Part shown: positions 50,276 to 59,083 of the stretch, one piece after another
How the letters are laid out: each line of letters opens with the position of its first letter
How positions within the stretch are numbered: the stretch's first letter is position 1
Source: Aquicoccus porphyridii
Lineage (GTDB): Bacteria > Pseudomonadota > Alphaproteobacteria > Rhodobacterales > Rhodobacteraceae
Assembly: GCF_008369105.1 (NCBI RefSeq)
Contig: NZ_VINQ01000014.1
Span: 1-64,000 of the forward strand
DNA: 64,000 bases
Direction of reading: 5' to 3'
Program-made: the position numbers and the translations under genes
The notes under the pieces: generated by a model
What the model was told of the DNA's origin: nothing
The model's input: only the letters and a program-made list of their open reading frames with translations
Databases searched by the model: none

Positions 50276-51238
50276 TCACGTGATCCGGCGCAGATCGTCG
50301 AACAGGGCCTCGGACATGGCAAGCGCGTGGGCGATGCGGTCGGATGACATTTGCGGATGTTCGACGCGGATCAGGGTCTCATAGACGAGCATGTAGGGCA
50401 GGAAGGCGTTGGCCTCGCGATCCGAGAGGGCGAAGGCGGCGGTGAAGGCGTCGAGCGCGCCCGCATCCACGCCGAAACGCCGCTGGCCCGAGGGGAGCAT
50501 GCCGCGCCTTGCCATATGGGTAAGGGCGCGGGCCATGTCCTTGTAGATCGGTGCGTGGTTCGAGCCGCCGGTGTCGATACCGGTGAGGGTGTCGCCGTCG
50601 AGGATCAGGTTGTTGAGGTGGAAATCGCCATGCGGAATGGCGACGCGCCAGTCGGGATCGCCCAGTTGGCGCGAAAGCTTGTGCATCTTTTGCAGGAGGC
50701 GGGATTCGATCTCGGCCAGTTCGGGGTGGGGCTGTTTCGCGGCAGCGGCCATGGCCCATTTGCGCCACGGGCGCCGGTTGATGCCGCGGCTGGTGATCGT
50801 GGGCGCCATATAGGCCTGCAGCCAGTCGGCGGCGCGGGCGATGAGTGGCGGGCGATGGCTGGCGTCGAGTGACCAGATATGGGTGAGGAGTGGTGTGCCG
50901 GGGGCATGCGCGATGACGGTCAGCCCTGAGTCAGGGTCGAAATGGAGCGGCTCGGCGACGCGGTTCGCGCCTCGCGCCATGTGGCCCCATGCGCGGGTGA
51001 GTTCGGTCCATTCCTCGGCCGCGCTTTTGCGGTTGGCGTCGTCGAGCGGCAGGCGGAACACCACGTCGCGCCCCGCCATCCGGCCCCGGAACACGGCGCG
51101 TTTGCCGGGCACGAGGCGAAGGGCCTGATCGACCATGGCACCCGGTGTGCATCCGGCCAGCAGGGTTTCGAGCCGGGTCAGCACGGCCTGCACCTGATCC
51201 GGGTAAAGCGCGATATTGTCCTTGTCGAGGATGTTCAT
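50276..51238 (-). CDS. aminoglycoside-phosphotransferase-fold (APH) kinase-like protein
   Basis: 320 residues. The catalytic loop IPHGDFHLNNLILDGD and the metal-binding DTGGSNHAP (in place of DxD/DFG) follow the APH/choline kinase pattern. An N-lobe Lys region (KRAVFRGRMAGRDVVFRL) precedes. Antibiotic resistance is not implied; chromosomal APH-fold proteins often phosphorylate small metabolites. The gene stands alone. Confidence 0.8.
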   Translation of the reverse strand: MNILDKDNIALYPDQVQAVLTRLETLLAGCTPGAMVDQALRLVPGKRAVFRGRMAGRDVVFRLPLDDANRKSAAEEWTELTRAWGHMARGANRVAEPLHFDPDSGLTVIAHAPGTPLLTHIWSLDASHRPPLIARAADWLQAYMAPTITSRGINRRPWRKWAMAAAAKQPHPELAEIESRLLQKMHKLSRQLGDPDWRVAIPHGDFHLNNLILDGDTLTGIDTGGSNHAPIYKDMARALTHMARRGMLPSGQRRFGVDAGALDAFTAAFALSDREANAFLPYMLVYETLIRVEHPQMSSDRIAHALAMSEALFDDLRRIT

Positions 51239-51293
51239 GCGCGCAGCATCCGGCGGGCGTGGCGGCGCGTCAACTTAAATGAGACAGGGCGAA

Positions 51294-51322
51294 TTGAACC
51301 CGTCCGCGCGGGCGGATAAGGT
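51294..51322 (+). promoter_or_regulatory. candidate promoter of xseB-ispA-dxs
   Basis: TTGAAC at 51294-51299 and TAAGGT at 51317-51322 are 17 bases apart, 32 bases before the xseB start. Moderate match to sigma70. Confidence 0.4.
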
Positions 51323-51354
51323 GGCGCAGCAGTCAGGCCGCCAAGGAGCACGAG

Positions 51355-51597
51355 ATGACCGAACGACCCGTTTCAGAGATGACATTCGAAGAGGCCATGG
51401 CCGAACTGGAACAGGTGGTGGGCAAGCTTGAGCGTGGTGACGTTGCGCTGGAGGATTCCATCACGCTCTATGAGCGGGGGGCGGAGTTGAAGAAACGCTG
51501 TGAGACCAAGCTCAAGGAAGCCGAGGAGAAGGTCGCGGCGATCACGCTTGACGATGAGGGCAACCCGGCGGGGTTGAAGCCTGTCGAAGGGCAATAG
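51355..51597 (+). CDS. xseB: exodeoxyribonuclease VII small subunit
   Basis: 80 residues, the normal size. MTFEEAMAELEQVVGKLERG and LEDSITLYERGAELKKRCE are the XseB signature, a helical hairpin that binds XseA. AAGGAGCACGAG precedes the ATG. It lies five bases before ispA, in the xseB-ispA-dxs operon common in proteobacteria. xseA is not in the window. Confidence 0.95.
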   Translation: MTERPVSEMTFEEAMAELEQVVGKLERGDVALEDSITLYERGAELKKRCETKLKEAEEKVAAITLDDEGNPAGLKPVEGQ

Positions 51598-51601
51598 GCC
51601 C

Positions 51602-52471
51602 ATGTTTCAGGAACGTCTGGCCGGGGTTGCGGCGCGCGTTGCAATGCATCTGCGCGAGGTGATGGTGCCCTTCGGGTCCGAACCCGTGATCGAGGGGATG
51701 CGTTATGCCAGTGCCGGGGGCAAGCGGTTGCGCGCCTTCCTGGTGATGGAGGGTGCGCGGTTGCACGGGGTTTCCGACGATCAGGCGATCTGGGCGGCCA
51801 GCGCGGTGGAATGCCTGCATGCCTATTCGCTGGTGCATGACGATCTGCCCTGCATGGACGATGACGATCTGCGGCGGGGGCAACCCACGGTGCACAAGAA
51901 ATGGGACGAGGCGACCGCGGTCCTGGTGGGGGATGCGTTGCAGAGCCTGTGTTTCGAATTGCTGGCGCGCGAGGAATGCAGCCCCGATCCGCAGGTGCGG
52001 GCCGATCTCGTGCTGAGCATGGCGCGCGCTGCGGGGGCACAGGGGATGGTTCTGGGGCAGGCGCTGGATATTGCCGCCGAGAATGCGGCGCGGCCCCTCA
52101 CCCTGGACGAGATCACGCGGTTGCAGGCGGGCAAGACCGGGGCGCTCATCACGTGGTCGGCGACGTGCGGTGCGCGGCTTGCCGGGGCGGACATGACGGC
52201 GCTTCGGGCCTATGGCGATGCGCTGGGCCTCGCGTTTCAGATTGCCGATGACGTGCTCGACGTGGAGGGTGACGCCGAGGCGCTGGGCAAGGCGGTGGGC
52301 AAGGACGAGGAGGCCGGCAAGGCCACCTTTGTTTCGCTTCTGGGGCTGGGTGCGGCGAAAACACGCGCGCAAGAGCTTGTCGATACGGCCTGCGGGGCCT
52401 TATCTGGGTATGGCGCGGAGGCGGAATGCTTGCGGGAGGCCGCCCGCTTCGTTATTGCGCGCAAGATGTAA
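51602..52471 (+). CDS. ispA: farnesyl diphosphate synthase (polyprenyl synthetase)
   Basis: 289 residues. The two aspartate-rich motifs are clear: [17 protein letters not shown] (first) and [12 protein letters not shown] (second). [13 protein letters not shown] starts the IPP-binding part. It makes FPP for quinones, undecaprenyl phosphate and carotenoids. It lies between xseB and dxs, the usual isoprenoid cluster; dxs follows after 19 bases. Confidence 0.95.
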   Translation: MFQERLAGVAARVAMHLREVMVPFGSEPVIEGMRYASAGGKRLRAFLVMEGARLHGVSDDQAIWAASAVECLHAYSLVHDDLPCMDDDDLRRGQPTVHKKWDEATAVLVGDALQSLCFELLAREECSPDPQVRADLVLSMARAAGAQGMVLGQALDIAAENAARPLTLDEITRLQAGKTGALITWSATCGARLAGADMTALRAYGDALGLAFQIADDVLDVEGDAEALGKAVGKDEEAGKATFVSLLGLGAAKTRAQELVDTACGALSGYGAEAECLREAARFVIARKM

Positions 52472-52490
52472 ACAGGCTTCAGGCGGCACC

Positions 52491-54419
52491 ATGGCCGAAC
52501 GACCCCACACCCCGCTTCTCGATACCGTGCATGTGCCGGCCGATCTCAAACGGCTGAGCGATGCGCAGTTGAAGCAGCTTGTCACCGAACTGCGGGCCGA
52601 GACGATTGCCGCGGTGAGCGAGACCGGCGGGCATCTGGGGGCCGGGCTGGGCGTGATCGAACTTACCGTGGCGCTGCATTCGGTGTTCGATGCGCCCAAG
52701 GACAAGATCATCTGGGACGTGTCGCACCAGTCCTATCCGCACAAGATCTTGACCGGGCGACGCGACCGCATCCGCACGATACGCCAGAAGGACGGGTTGA
52801 GCGGGTTCACCAAGCGCACCGAGAGCCCCTATGATCCGTTCGGGGCGGCGCATAGCTCGACCTCGATCAGCGCGGCGCTGGGCTTTGCCGTGGCGCGGGA
52901 TCTGGGCGGGGCCTGCCCCGAGGGGCTGGGCGATGCGGTGGCGGTGATCGGGGACGGTGCGATGAGTGCCGGGATGGCGTTCGAGGCGATGAACAATGCC
53001 GGGCACCTCAAGAAGCGGCTGATCGTGATCCTGAACGACAATGACATGAGCATCGCGCCGCCGGTGGGGGCGTTTTCGTCCTACCTCACACGGCTTTATG
53101 CCGAGGCGCCGTTCCAGGAGCTGAAGGCCGCCGCCAAGGGCGCGGTGAGCCTGATGCCGCCGTTCTTCCAGGAGGGGGCCAAGCGGGCCAAGGACATGCT
53201 CAAGGGCATGGCGGTGGGCGGCACGTTGTTCGAGGAACTGGGGTTTTCCTATGTCGGGCCGATCGACGGGCATGACCTTGAGCAGCTTTTGCCGGTGCTG
53301 CGCACGGTCAAGGCGCGGGCGACGGGGCCGATCCTGATCCATGCGCTGACCCGCAAGGGCAAGGGCTATGCCCCGGCCGAGCGGGCGGGCGACAAGGGCC
53401 ATGCCACGGCGCGGTTCGACGTGGTGACGGGCGAGCAGAAAAAGACGCCCAGCAACGCGCCGAGCTATACAAGCGTGTTCGGCGACACGCTGGTGGAGCT
53501 AGCCGCGAAGGACGACAAGATCTGTGCGGTGACGGCGGCGATGCCGGATGGCACCGGGCTCAACCTGATGGCCGAACGTTATCCCAGCCGGTGTTTCGAC
53601 GTGAGCATCGCCGAGCAGCATGGCGTGACCTTCTGTGCCGGGCTGGCGGCGGGCGGGATGAAGCCGTTCTGCGCGATCTATTCCACGTTCCTGCAACGCG
53701 GTTACGATCAGGTCGTGCATGACGTGGCGATCCAGAATCTGCCGGTGCGTTTCGCGATTGACCGGGCCGGGCTGGTCGGGGCCGACGGGGCGACCCATGC
53801 GGGCAGTTTCGACATCACCTATATGGCGACCCTGCCCAACATGGTGGTGATGGCCGCCGCCGACGAGGCGGAGTTGCGGCACATGGTGGCGACGGCGGCA
53901 GCACATGATTCCGGGCCTATCGCGTTCCGCTATCCGCGCGGCGAAGGCGTTGGCGTGGACATGCCCGAAGTGCCGCAGGTGCTGGAGATCGGCAAGGGGC
54001 GGATCGTCCGTGAAGGGGCGCGGGTGGCGATCCTGTCGTTCGGCACGCGGCTTGGGCAGGTGCTGAAAGCCTGTGAAGCCCTTGAGGCCAAGGGGATTTC
54101 GCCGACGGTGGCCGATGCGCGGTTTGCCAAGCCGCTGGATCGCGAGATGATTCTCGACCTGGTGGCGCGGCATGACGCGCTGATCACCATCGAAGAGGGC
54201 GCCGTGGGCGGGTTCGGCAGCCACGTGGCACAGTTCCTGGCCGATGAGGGGGTGTTCGACGACGGGTTGAAATTCCGCTCGATGGTGTTGCCCGATGCCT
54301 TTCTCGATCAGGGAGCGCCGGACGAGATGTATGCCCGCGCCGGGCTGAGCGCCGAGCACATCGAGGCCAAGGTGCTTGACGTGCTGGGGGTGGCGCAGAT
54401 TGCAGGCAAGCGGGCGTAA
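52491..54419 (+). CDS. dxs: 1-deoxy-D-xylulose-5-phosphate synthase
   Basis: 642 residues. TPP enzyme that condenses pyruvate and glyceraldehyde 3-phosphate, first step of the MEP isoprenoid route. The TPP motif [18 protein letters not shown] and the N-terminal [18 protein letters not shown] are conserved. Transketolase pyrimidine and C-terminal domains are complete. ATG at 52491 ([13 protein letters not shown]) is chosen; the frame is open upstream only as a shadow of ispA. Confidence 0.97.
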   Translation: MAERPHTPLLDTVHVPADLKRLSDAQLKQLVTELRAETIAAVSETGGHLGAGLGVIELTVALHSVFDAPKDKIIWDVSHQSYPHKILTGRRDRIRTIRQKDGLSGFTKRTESPYDPFGAAHSSTSISAALGFAVARDLGGACPEGLGDAVAVIGDGAMSAGMAFEAMNNAGHLKKRLIVILNDNDMSIAPPVGAFSSYLTRLYAEAPFQELKAAAKGAVSLMPPFFQEGAKRAKDMLKGMAVGGTLFEELGFSYVGPIDGHDLEQLLPVLRTVKARATGPILIHALTRKGKGYAPAERAGDKGHATARFDVVTGEQKKTPSNAPSYTSVFGDTLVELAAKDDKICAVTAAMPDGTGLNLMAERYPSRCFDVSIAEQHGVTFCAGLAAGGMKPFCAIYSTFLQRGYDQVVHDVAIQNLPVRFAIDRAGLVGADGATHAGSFDITYMATLPNMVVMAAADEAELRHMVATAAAHDSGPIAFRYPRGEGVGVDMPEVPQVLEIGKGRIVREGARVAILSFGTRLGQVLKACEALEAKGISPTVADARFAKPLDREMILDLVARHDALITIEEGAVGGFGSHVAQFLADEGVFDDGLKFRSMVLPDAFLDQGAPDEMYARAGLSAEHIEAKVLDVLGVAQIAGKRA

Positions 54420-54459
54420 GGCCCTTCGGACGGGATTGGGGCCGTTCTGAATTCGGGGC

Positions 54460-54475
54460 GGCGCGGGATCGCGCC
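54460..54475. terminator. hairpin between dxs and the AGE-family gene
   Basis: GGCGCG (54460-54465) pairs perfectly with CGCGCC (54470-54475) over a GGAT loop. It sits between convergent genes, next to the stop codon of the epimerase-like gene. Confidence 0.5.
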
Positions 54476-55630
54476 TTATGCCGATGTCCCGGTGGTCAGT
54501 TCACCGGCCAGCCGACCGGTATCGTAACACAGGAAGGTTTCGACAACGTGATAGAAGGTCGAGGCCGGCATGGTGGTGGACAAGAGCCGCCCGGTTCCGT
54601 CCCGCCGATCGTACCATCCGCCGGGCACAGGCGTGTCGAAATATCCCGACCAGAGCCGTTCCAGCACCGCGCGCGGGGCCAGGTGAGTTGGCAGCGCCCC
54701 GCCCTTTGACTGTAAAAGTCGGCTGGCCCGGAGCAATTCCGTTTGTGGCCAGAGCCGATAGCTGTCCTGTCCTGCGATGTCCGGCAAGAATCCCGCCGGC
54801 GCCAGATGCGCCGTGGCGGCGGCAAAAAGCATGAAGGCGGGCGGCAGGGCGGGCCCCTCTGTTTCGGGCAGGTCCAGCCCTTGCCAACCCGTTTCGAGCG
54901 CGATCCATTCGACCAGATGCCCGGGTTCTTCCTGTTGATCCGCACCGGTGAGCGGCACCAGATCGGCATCGAAGAATTCCAGCAGCCGAAGATCGGATTG
55001 CAGGAAAACCTGTGTCAGCAATGCCCGGCAGGCGCTGGCTCGTGCCGCGAACCGCGGTGCGCCGGTCACCCGGTAGAGCGCGCACATCGCCTCGAAAAGA
55101 TGCATATGCGGGTTCTGCCGCCGGGGCAGGCGATGGGCGGCGCATTCATGCCAGCCCTGCGGGGCCGCAAGCCGGTCGAGCGCGGTTTCCAGCCGGGCGA
55201 TCTCGTCGTGCAGATCGGTCCCGGCGGCGGTCAGACCGGCGGCGGCCAGCAACACGAAGCTGAGATCGTAAAGATCATGCGGCGCCTTCAGGATGCTCAG
55301 GTCGGGTGCCAGCCAGCTTGCGAGATTCCCGGTATCGGGGTCGAAGCCACGGGACATGACAAAGCCGAAGAGCGTTTCGGCCCGGGCCTTGAGATCGGCG
55401 GCCAGTGCGGGTGCCGTACCGGGTTGATGGGCCAGTGTCGCAAAGGCGTAGGCCTGGCGCGCCTGCACCCGCAACCGTCGGTTCAGATCACCGCAGGGGC
55501 GGCCGTCATGGTCGAGCGCCTCCCACACCGTGCCGGTGGCATCGTCCCAGCCTGCCCCGGTCCAGAGCGGTATGGCCTGCTCAAGCAGCCAGGGCAGCAG
55601 GGCCGCGGGGGGCGTCGTTGGGCGGTTCAT
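54476..55630 (-). CDS. N-acylglucosamine 2-epimerase (AGE) family protein
   Basis: 384 residues of the (alpha/alpha)6 barrel family. HMHLFEAMCALYRVTG (about 201-216) and HDLYDLSFVLLAAAGL match AGE/mannose isomerase conserved parts, and FYHVVETFLCY ends the barrel. AGE proteins epimerise GlcNAc to ManNAc, a sialic acid precursor, or isomerise mannose and fructose. The neighbouring sialyltransferase-like and NeuA-like genes favour the first, but sequence alone cannot decide. ATG at 55630 shares ATGA with the stop of the GT42-like gene, so it is coupled. Confidence 0.82.
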   Translation of the reverse strand: MNRPTTPPAALLPWLLEQAIPLWTGAGWDDATGTVWEALDHDGRPCGDLNRRLRVQARQAYAFATLAHQPGTAPALAADLKARAETLFGFVMSRGFDPDTGNLASWLAPDLSILKAPHDLYDLSFVLLAAAGLTAAGTDLHDEIARLETALDRLAAPQGWHECAAHRLPRRQNPHMHLFEAMCALYRVTGAPRFAARASACRALLTQVFLQSDLRLLEFFDADLVPLTGADQQEEPGHLVEWIALETGWQGLDLPETEGPALPPAFMLFAAATAHLAPAGFLPDIAGQDSYRLWPQTELLRASRLLQSKGGALPTHLAPRAVLERLWSGYFDTPVPGGWYDRRDGTGRLLSTTMPASTFYHVVETFLCYDTGRLAGELTTGTSA

Positions 55631-56442
55631 GGGGTTGGCGGCCGACCCAGCAAGCGACGGCGCAGCGCCGAGGCGCGACGCAGTGTCTTGAGCAGGGCAA
55701 TCGGATAGGGCCCGGCCCAATCCACCCAGTCGTTGACCGGGTTGGGGCGTGGCAGGGCCTCGATGGCCTGCCCGTCGCGGATCGGTGCAAGGGGGAGCAC
55801 GTCGTCGAGGGCGGATTGCTCGGTGGTTCGCTCGAGCCGCACATCGCCTCGCGCGAGCAGCATCTCGAAGATCGACCGGTCGAGATCGGCATTGTGCAGA
55901 TGCTTGTCCGGCCCCATCGCTGCCATGCCCGGCGCCATCAGCGTCTGGAAATGTCGTCCGGGGGTAAAAGGGTAGCGCGGTCCACCGGTATAGAGATCCA
56001 TTCCCGCCAGCAGGATATGACGAGCCCCCAACCCGTGTGCGGCCAGCACCGCGTAGGTGCCCGACATCGGCTTGCGCTGATAGCGCGCCACCAGATCGGC
56101 CACGCCGCGCTCGATCGCGGCATCGCGAAAGCGCATCGGGCGATAGAGATCGCGGAACCGGCGCATCCCGGCCTTGATCACCTTGGGATTATGGCTTGTC
56201 CATGCGCCGATTTCATATTGGTCGCGGCACCGATGAAGGGTTTCGAACATGAAAGGCACCACCCGCGGATCGCCGGCGATATAGGCCAGATCGACGCGCC
56301 GACCCAGATAGAAGGCGCGTTCGAAGAAGAAATTGTTGGTCCGCATCACCGCGTCCCCGGTTAGCACCCGGCCCGGCGCGATGCTTGTCAGGGAGTGGCC
56401 ATTGCCAGCCACCACGCAGGTGCGACCTTCCAGCACGCTCAC
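55627..56442 (-). CDS. GT42-type sialyltransferase homologue
   Basis: 271 residues. CVVAGNGHSLTSI (about 9-21) is the CMP-binding loop of GT42 enzymes (compare Campylobacter Cst-I/Cst-II), followed by MRTNNFFFERAFYLG, SGTYAVLAAHGLGARHILLA (about 127-146), GMDLY and a His-rich KHLHNADLDRSIFEML (about 180-195) where the catalytic His should be. It should transfer a nonulosonic acid from CMP-sugar to a glycan. The start is GTG at 56442, overlapping the neuA-like stop as GTGA. The comparison with Cst proteins is from memory. Confidence 0.78.
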   Translation of the reverse strand: MSVLEGRTCVVAGNGHSLTSIAPGRVLTGDAVMRTNNFFFERAFYLGRRVDLAYIAGDPRVVPFMFETLHRCRDQYEIGAWTSHNPKVIKAGMRRFRDLYRPMRFRDAAIERGVADLVARYQRKPMSGTYAVLAAHGLGARHILLAGMDLYTGGPRYPFTPGRHFQTLMAPGMAAMGPDKHLHNADLDRSIFEMLLARGDVRLERTTEQSALDDVLPLAPIRDGQAIEALPRPNPVNDWVDWAGPYPIALLKTLRRASALRRRLLGRPPTP

Positions 56443-57635
56443 GACACCCGTGCCAGCAGGGCATCGCACATGGCACGCAATGCACCACGCCCCCCGGGTT
56501 GCGGTAGCACCCAGTCTGCCCGGGCCAGGATCTCGGGGTGGGCATCTGCAGGGCAGGCCGATAGCCCCGCCCGTGCCATGACCGCCGCATCGTTGACGTC
56601 ATTGCCGACATAGAGCGTCTGTGCCCAGTCGAGCCCCTGTCCGGTCAGCCAGCCTTCCAACGCGGCCACCTTGTCGTCGATTGATTGATAGACCTCAATA
56701 TTGAGTTTCGCCGCCCGCCGTTCGACCACGGGGTTGCGTTCCTTGGACAGGATCATCAGGCGCCAATGCCCGGCCTTGCGCAGAAGCTCGAGTCCCATTC
56801 CGTCGCCGCGCGAGGTCATCACCGCCTCGCGCCCGGTGTCATCGGTCAGCACGAGGTTGTCGGTATGCACCCCGTCGAAATCCATCACCACCGCCGCGAC
56901 GCGGTCAAGCCGGTTGCCGATGTCGGGGCGCCCGCCGTGCGACACCGCGATCTGCGAACAAAGCGCCAGATCGTCGGGCGTGTCGATCTCGACCGGCGGA
57001 TGATCGACCGGGCAAAGGGCCACGGGTCCGCAGAACCGCTGCCCGGTGCGGACAAAATCGGCCGCGCGCACGCAGTAGATGGCGCCACTCTCGCGGAAGG
57101 CGGGGGGCAGATCCTGCCGCCGCTTGCGGGGCTGGCTTTCGTCATGGTTGGTGCCACGGCCGAATCCGGCCTCGTCCAGCGTCCAGAGAAAGGAATGATC
57201 CTCGATCACCGACAGTGCACAGGCTGCGCCTTTTTCTTCCATCACCGCGAGACAAGCCTCGATATCGGCGCCGGTGGTAAAGGGCGAGGTGCATTGCAGG
57301 AAGACCAGCCGCTCCACCGTCTTGCCCTGTTCCTCGATCATTTCCAGCGCGTGCAGCCAGCCGGATTCCGAACTGGCCGTATCACCCGATAGCATCGCTG
57401 GGCGGTCGACCACCTCGGCGCCGAACCGCCGGGCCTCGGCGGCGATGGCGGCATCGTCGGTGGAGACATGCACCTGTGCGACGGAAGGGGCGGTGCGTGC
57501 AGCGCGCACCGACCGCGCCACCAGCGAAAGCCCGCCGACCAGGCGCAGGTTCTTGCCCGGCACACCCTTGGAGCCGCCACGGGCCAGAATCACGCAATGG
57601 GTTGTGGAGGCATTGGGCACGGACGGCTGGGACAC
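56439..57635 (-). CDS. neuA: CMP-nonulosonate cytidylyltransferase fused to KdsC-like HAD phosphatase
   Basis: 398 residues, two domains. Residues 1-230: NeuA-type cytidylyltransferase with ILARGGSKGVPGKNL (16-30), LQCTSPFTT and VEIDTPDDL. Residues 240-398: HAD phosphatase with D252-x-D254 (MDFDGVHTD), S297, K322 and GNDVND (344-349), so all four HAD motifs are kept and the domain should be active. The fusion may dephosphorylate a nonulosonate 9-phosphate and then activate it with CTP. The start is GTG at 57635. The exact sugar (Neu, Kdn, Leg, Pse) is unknown. Confidence 0.88.
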   Translation of the reverse strand: MSQPSVPNASTTHCVILARGGSKGVPGKNLRLVGGLSLVARSVRAARTAPSVAQVHVSTDDAAIAAEARRFGAEVVDRPAMLSGDTASSESGWLHALEMIEEQGKTVERLVFLQCTSPFTTGADIEACLAVMEEKGAACALSVIEDHSFLWTLDEAGFGRGTNHDESQPRKRRQDLPPAFRESGAIYCVRAADFVRTGQRFCGPVALCPVDHPPVEIDTPDDLALCSQIAVSHGGRPDIGNRLDRVAAVVMDFDGVHTDNLVLTDDTGREAVMTSRGDGMGLELLRKAGHWRLMILSKERNPVVERRAAKLNIEVYQSIDDKVAALEGWLTGQGLDWAQTLYVGNDVNDAAVMARAGLSACPADAHPEILARADWVLPQPGGRGALRAMCDALLARVS

Positions 57636-57690
57636 GGTAATAGTGCCTTCCTCTTATTGATTTCGAGGGAGCAAAAACCCCGACCGTCGA

Positions 57691-57725
57691 AGCGTTTACA
57701 AAAAATCCAGTGCGGTGTAAACGCT
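57691..57725. promoter_or_regulatory. perfect palindrome in the divergent promoter of the nonulosonate locus
   Basis: AGCGTTTACA (57691-57700) and TGTAAACGCT (57716-57725) are perfect inverted arms 15 bases apart. They lie in the 120-base gap between the divergent neuA-type operon and the glycosyltransferase operon, so one regulator could control both. No T-run, so a terminator is less likely. Confidence 0.55.
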
Positions 57726-57755
57726 GTCTCGACCCAGGATCAGAGCGGATCTGCC

Positions 57756-57977
57756 ATGCTTCTTGCACGTCTCAAAGCCACCCGACTCGGGAAATGGCTT
57801 TATCGTCAGTCGCGTCACCCGCGGCTGGGGGTGCCGTTGCGCTGGGTTATGGCGCAAGGGATACATGAACGACTTGACCTGGCCCATTGGCGCGCGGCCA
57901 ACCGCCGCCATAACGCCCGGCAAGCGGCCACGCTTGCGGCCTTTCGGGCGCGCGATACCGGGCAGCCCCGGTCATGA
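57756..57977 (+). CDS. small basic protein coupled to glycosyltransferase
   Basis: 73 residues, very rich in Arg (about one residue in five) with Trp and Leu: LGKWLYRQSRHPRLGVPLRW and HWRAANRRHNARQA. No family recognised. It has no signal peptide or long hydrophobic span and is probably helical. Its TGA stop overlaps the start of the next gene by four bases (ATGA), and it is the first gene after the palindrome, which argues that it is real. ATG at 57756 has only a weak ribosome site. Confidence 0.6.
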   Translation: MLLARLKATRLGKWLYRQSRHPRLGVPLRWVMAQGIHERLDLAHWRAANRRHNARQAATLAAFRARDTGQPRS

Positions 57978-59083
57978 GTTCCCCGCGCCGCCTGTTGCTT
58001 CCCTTCTGTGACGATTCCACGCTGATTTTTGCTGTGCGCCTGCGCAACCTGTTGCGCGTGGCCGCGCCCGAGGCGGACGTCACATTGGGGTGCTACATGT
58101 CCGAACAGGCGTTGTCGTTGCGCCAACTGCAAATGCAGCTTCCCGAGGCCGATTACCTGATTTTATCCGATGAGATGCTGATCGAGTCGGTTCAGCAGGG
58201 ATATTACGACGCGGTGCTCACCAGCCGGGTGTTCCGGTCGCTGACCGATTTTTTGCGCACGCCGGTGCTCAAGCATTTGCGCGGACGAGCCCGGGTGATT
58301 GGCTTCCTCGGCGGGCTCGATTTCTTTCCCGATCGCAGCTATGCCAACCGCATTCCCTGTGACGGCGTGTTCATGTTTCCCCGCGGGGAGGTTGAGAAAT
58401 TCTCGGCCTGGGCGACGAAGCAGGTAGAGAACGACAGCAACCTGACCGCACCGCTGGTGGATTTCGGTCATCCGACGTTTCTCGAACCGTCTCCGACCCC
58501 GCCTGCCGACCTGGAAACGCGGCGCGACATCTATTTCTTCGCCCAGGCGATCTCGCCTTTGACCCGGCGTGGACGGTTGCATGTGCTTGAAGCCATGGTC
58601 GCGCTGGCCGAGGCCAATCCCGATCGCACGATCTGGATCAAGCTGCGCCATCTGCCCGATGAGAACACCAGCCACCTGCACCGGGAGAAACACGATTACC
58701 AGGGCCTGATCGAGGCTGCGTTCAAATCCGTGCCGCCGAACCTCAGGCTCACCGCCTGTCCGATGCATGAGGCGCTGGAGCAGGCGGCGTTGGGGATCAC
58801 CTGCACGTCAACCGCGGCCATCGACCTGATCCGCGAAGGTGTGCCGACCATGGTCTATCTTGATTACGTGGATGCCTATATGGACCCGATGTCGGCGGCG
58901 ATGAGGCGAATCTTCGAGGGCAGCAATGTCATCACGTCGCTTGATGACCTGTTGCATCTGCGCCATGGCACGCCCGATCCGGACTGGGTAAAGCAGATGT
59001 TCTGTCCTCACGACCTGGGACAGCGCGTCCTCGACATGGTCGAGACGCTTCAGTCGCGCTCTGCCTCGGCGTCGTCGGGATAG
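57974..59083 (+). CDS. putative capsule-type glycosyltransferase (DUF6716-like)
   Basis: 369 residues. The opening LLLPFCDDSTLIFAVRLRNLL and the C-terminal ITCTSTAAIDLIREGVPTMVYLDY resemble GT-B polysaccharide transferases of the KpsS/polysialyltransferase kind, where STAAID-like loops bind the CMP-sugar phosphate. I believe this matches the DUF6716 putative glycosyltransferases, but could not check. It is coupled to the small basic protein gene, and its last 34 bases overlap the 3' end of the convergent sulfotransferase gene. A role in polymerising or capping the nonulosonate glycan is inference. Confidence 0.65.
   Translation: MSSPRRLLLPFCDDSTLIFAVRLRNLLRVAAPEADVTLGCYMSEQALSLRQLQMQLPEADYLILSDEMLIESVQQGYYDAVLTSRVFRSLTDFLRTPVLKHLRGRARVIGFLGGLDFFPDRSYANRIPCDGVFMFPRGEVEKFSAWATKQVENDSNLTAPLVDFGHPTFLEPSPTPPADLETRRDIYFFAQAISPLTRRGRLHVLEAMVALAEANPDRTIWIKLRHLPDENTSHLHREKHDYQGLIEAAFKSVPPNLRLTACPMHEALEQAALGITCTSTAAIDLIREGVPTMVYLDYVDAYMDPMSAAMRRIFEGSNVITSLDDLLHLRHGTPDPDWVKQMFCPHDLGQRVLDMVETLQSRSASASSG

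Noticed and set aside
50276-51238. Antibiotic resistance (aminoglycoside phosphotransferase)
   Set aside because: Only the general APH kinase fold is visible. There is no mobile context, and such chromosomal proteins usually act on metabolites.
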